From contig CM031858.1 of the NCBI GenBank assembly GCA_018697195.1, forward strand, positions 106,769,277 through 106,833,276: a stretch of 64,000 nt of DNA, in the 5' to 3' direction. This DNA is from Certhia americana. Lineage: Eukaryota > Chordata > Aves > Passeriformes > Certhiidae. The notes beneath the pieces are model-generated. The model was not told the origin of the DNA and did no database searches. It saw only the letters and a list, made by a program, of their open reading frames with translations. The position numbers and the translations under genes are program-made. Each line of letters begins with the position of its first letter. Positions within the stretch are counted from its first letter, which is position 1. Positions 42,154 to 64,000 of this stretch are shown one piece after another.

Positions 42154-64000
<21,847 letters not shown>

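Overview
This is eukaryotic, vertebrate and almost certainly avian DNA. Short coding exons sit in long introns with GT/AG borders, and the interspersed repeats are mostly CR1 LINE fragments plus retroviral LTR-like remnants. The gene pair, LAMA3 followed by TTC39C on the same strand, matches the order known from human 18q11.2. A bird, possibly a songbird, is an inference from CR1 and the LTR-like sequences; species cannot be read from this window.

Region 1 (1 to about 23660, + strand): the 3' half of LAMA3 (laminin subunit alpha-3). I reconstructed 28 consecutive coding exons whose phases join without a break. They encode about 1323 residues: the C-terminal part of the laminin coiled coil (exons w1-w8), then LG1 (w9-w12), LG2 (w13-w16), LG3 (w17-w20), a divergent linker (w20-w21), LG4 (w22-w24) and LG5 (w24-w28). 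The stop is at 23104-23106 and a good poly(A) signal lies at 23638. The gene's 5' part is outside the window. Introns carry CR1 fragments, an LTR-like element and A-rich tracts.

Region 2 (about 23660-41040): about 17 kb between the genes with no convincing gene. It holds a retroviral LTR-like remnant, a short CR1 piece and low-complexity tracts.

Region 3 (about 41040-64000, + strand): the 5' half of TTC39C. Two CR1 pieces abut a CpG island promoter (about 41850-42540). The ATG is at 42238, followed by a 10.7-kb first intron with two further CR1 copies and then exons 2-6 (53103-61219). These encode 317 residues of the Iml2/TPR_39-type protein; the rest lies beyond the right edge.

The two genes do not obviously work together: one makes an epithelial basement-membrane laminin chain, the other a cytosolic TPR-type protein of poorly known function. 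I found no bacterial-style operon, CRISPR array or clearly new system. The most interesting points are: a strong in-frame alternative acceptor that would add 29 residues to the LAMA3 coiled coil; a divergent LG3-LG4 linker; a CRE-containing candidate alternative first exon in TTC39C intron 1; a predicted G-quadruplex and TAGG microsatellite in the TTC39C leader; and an unexplained duplicated segment of about 85 bp in that same intron.
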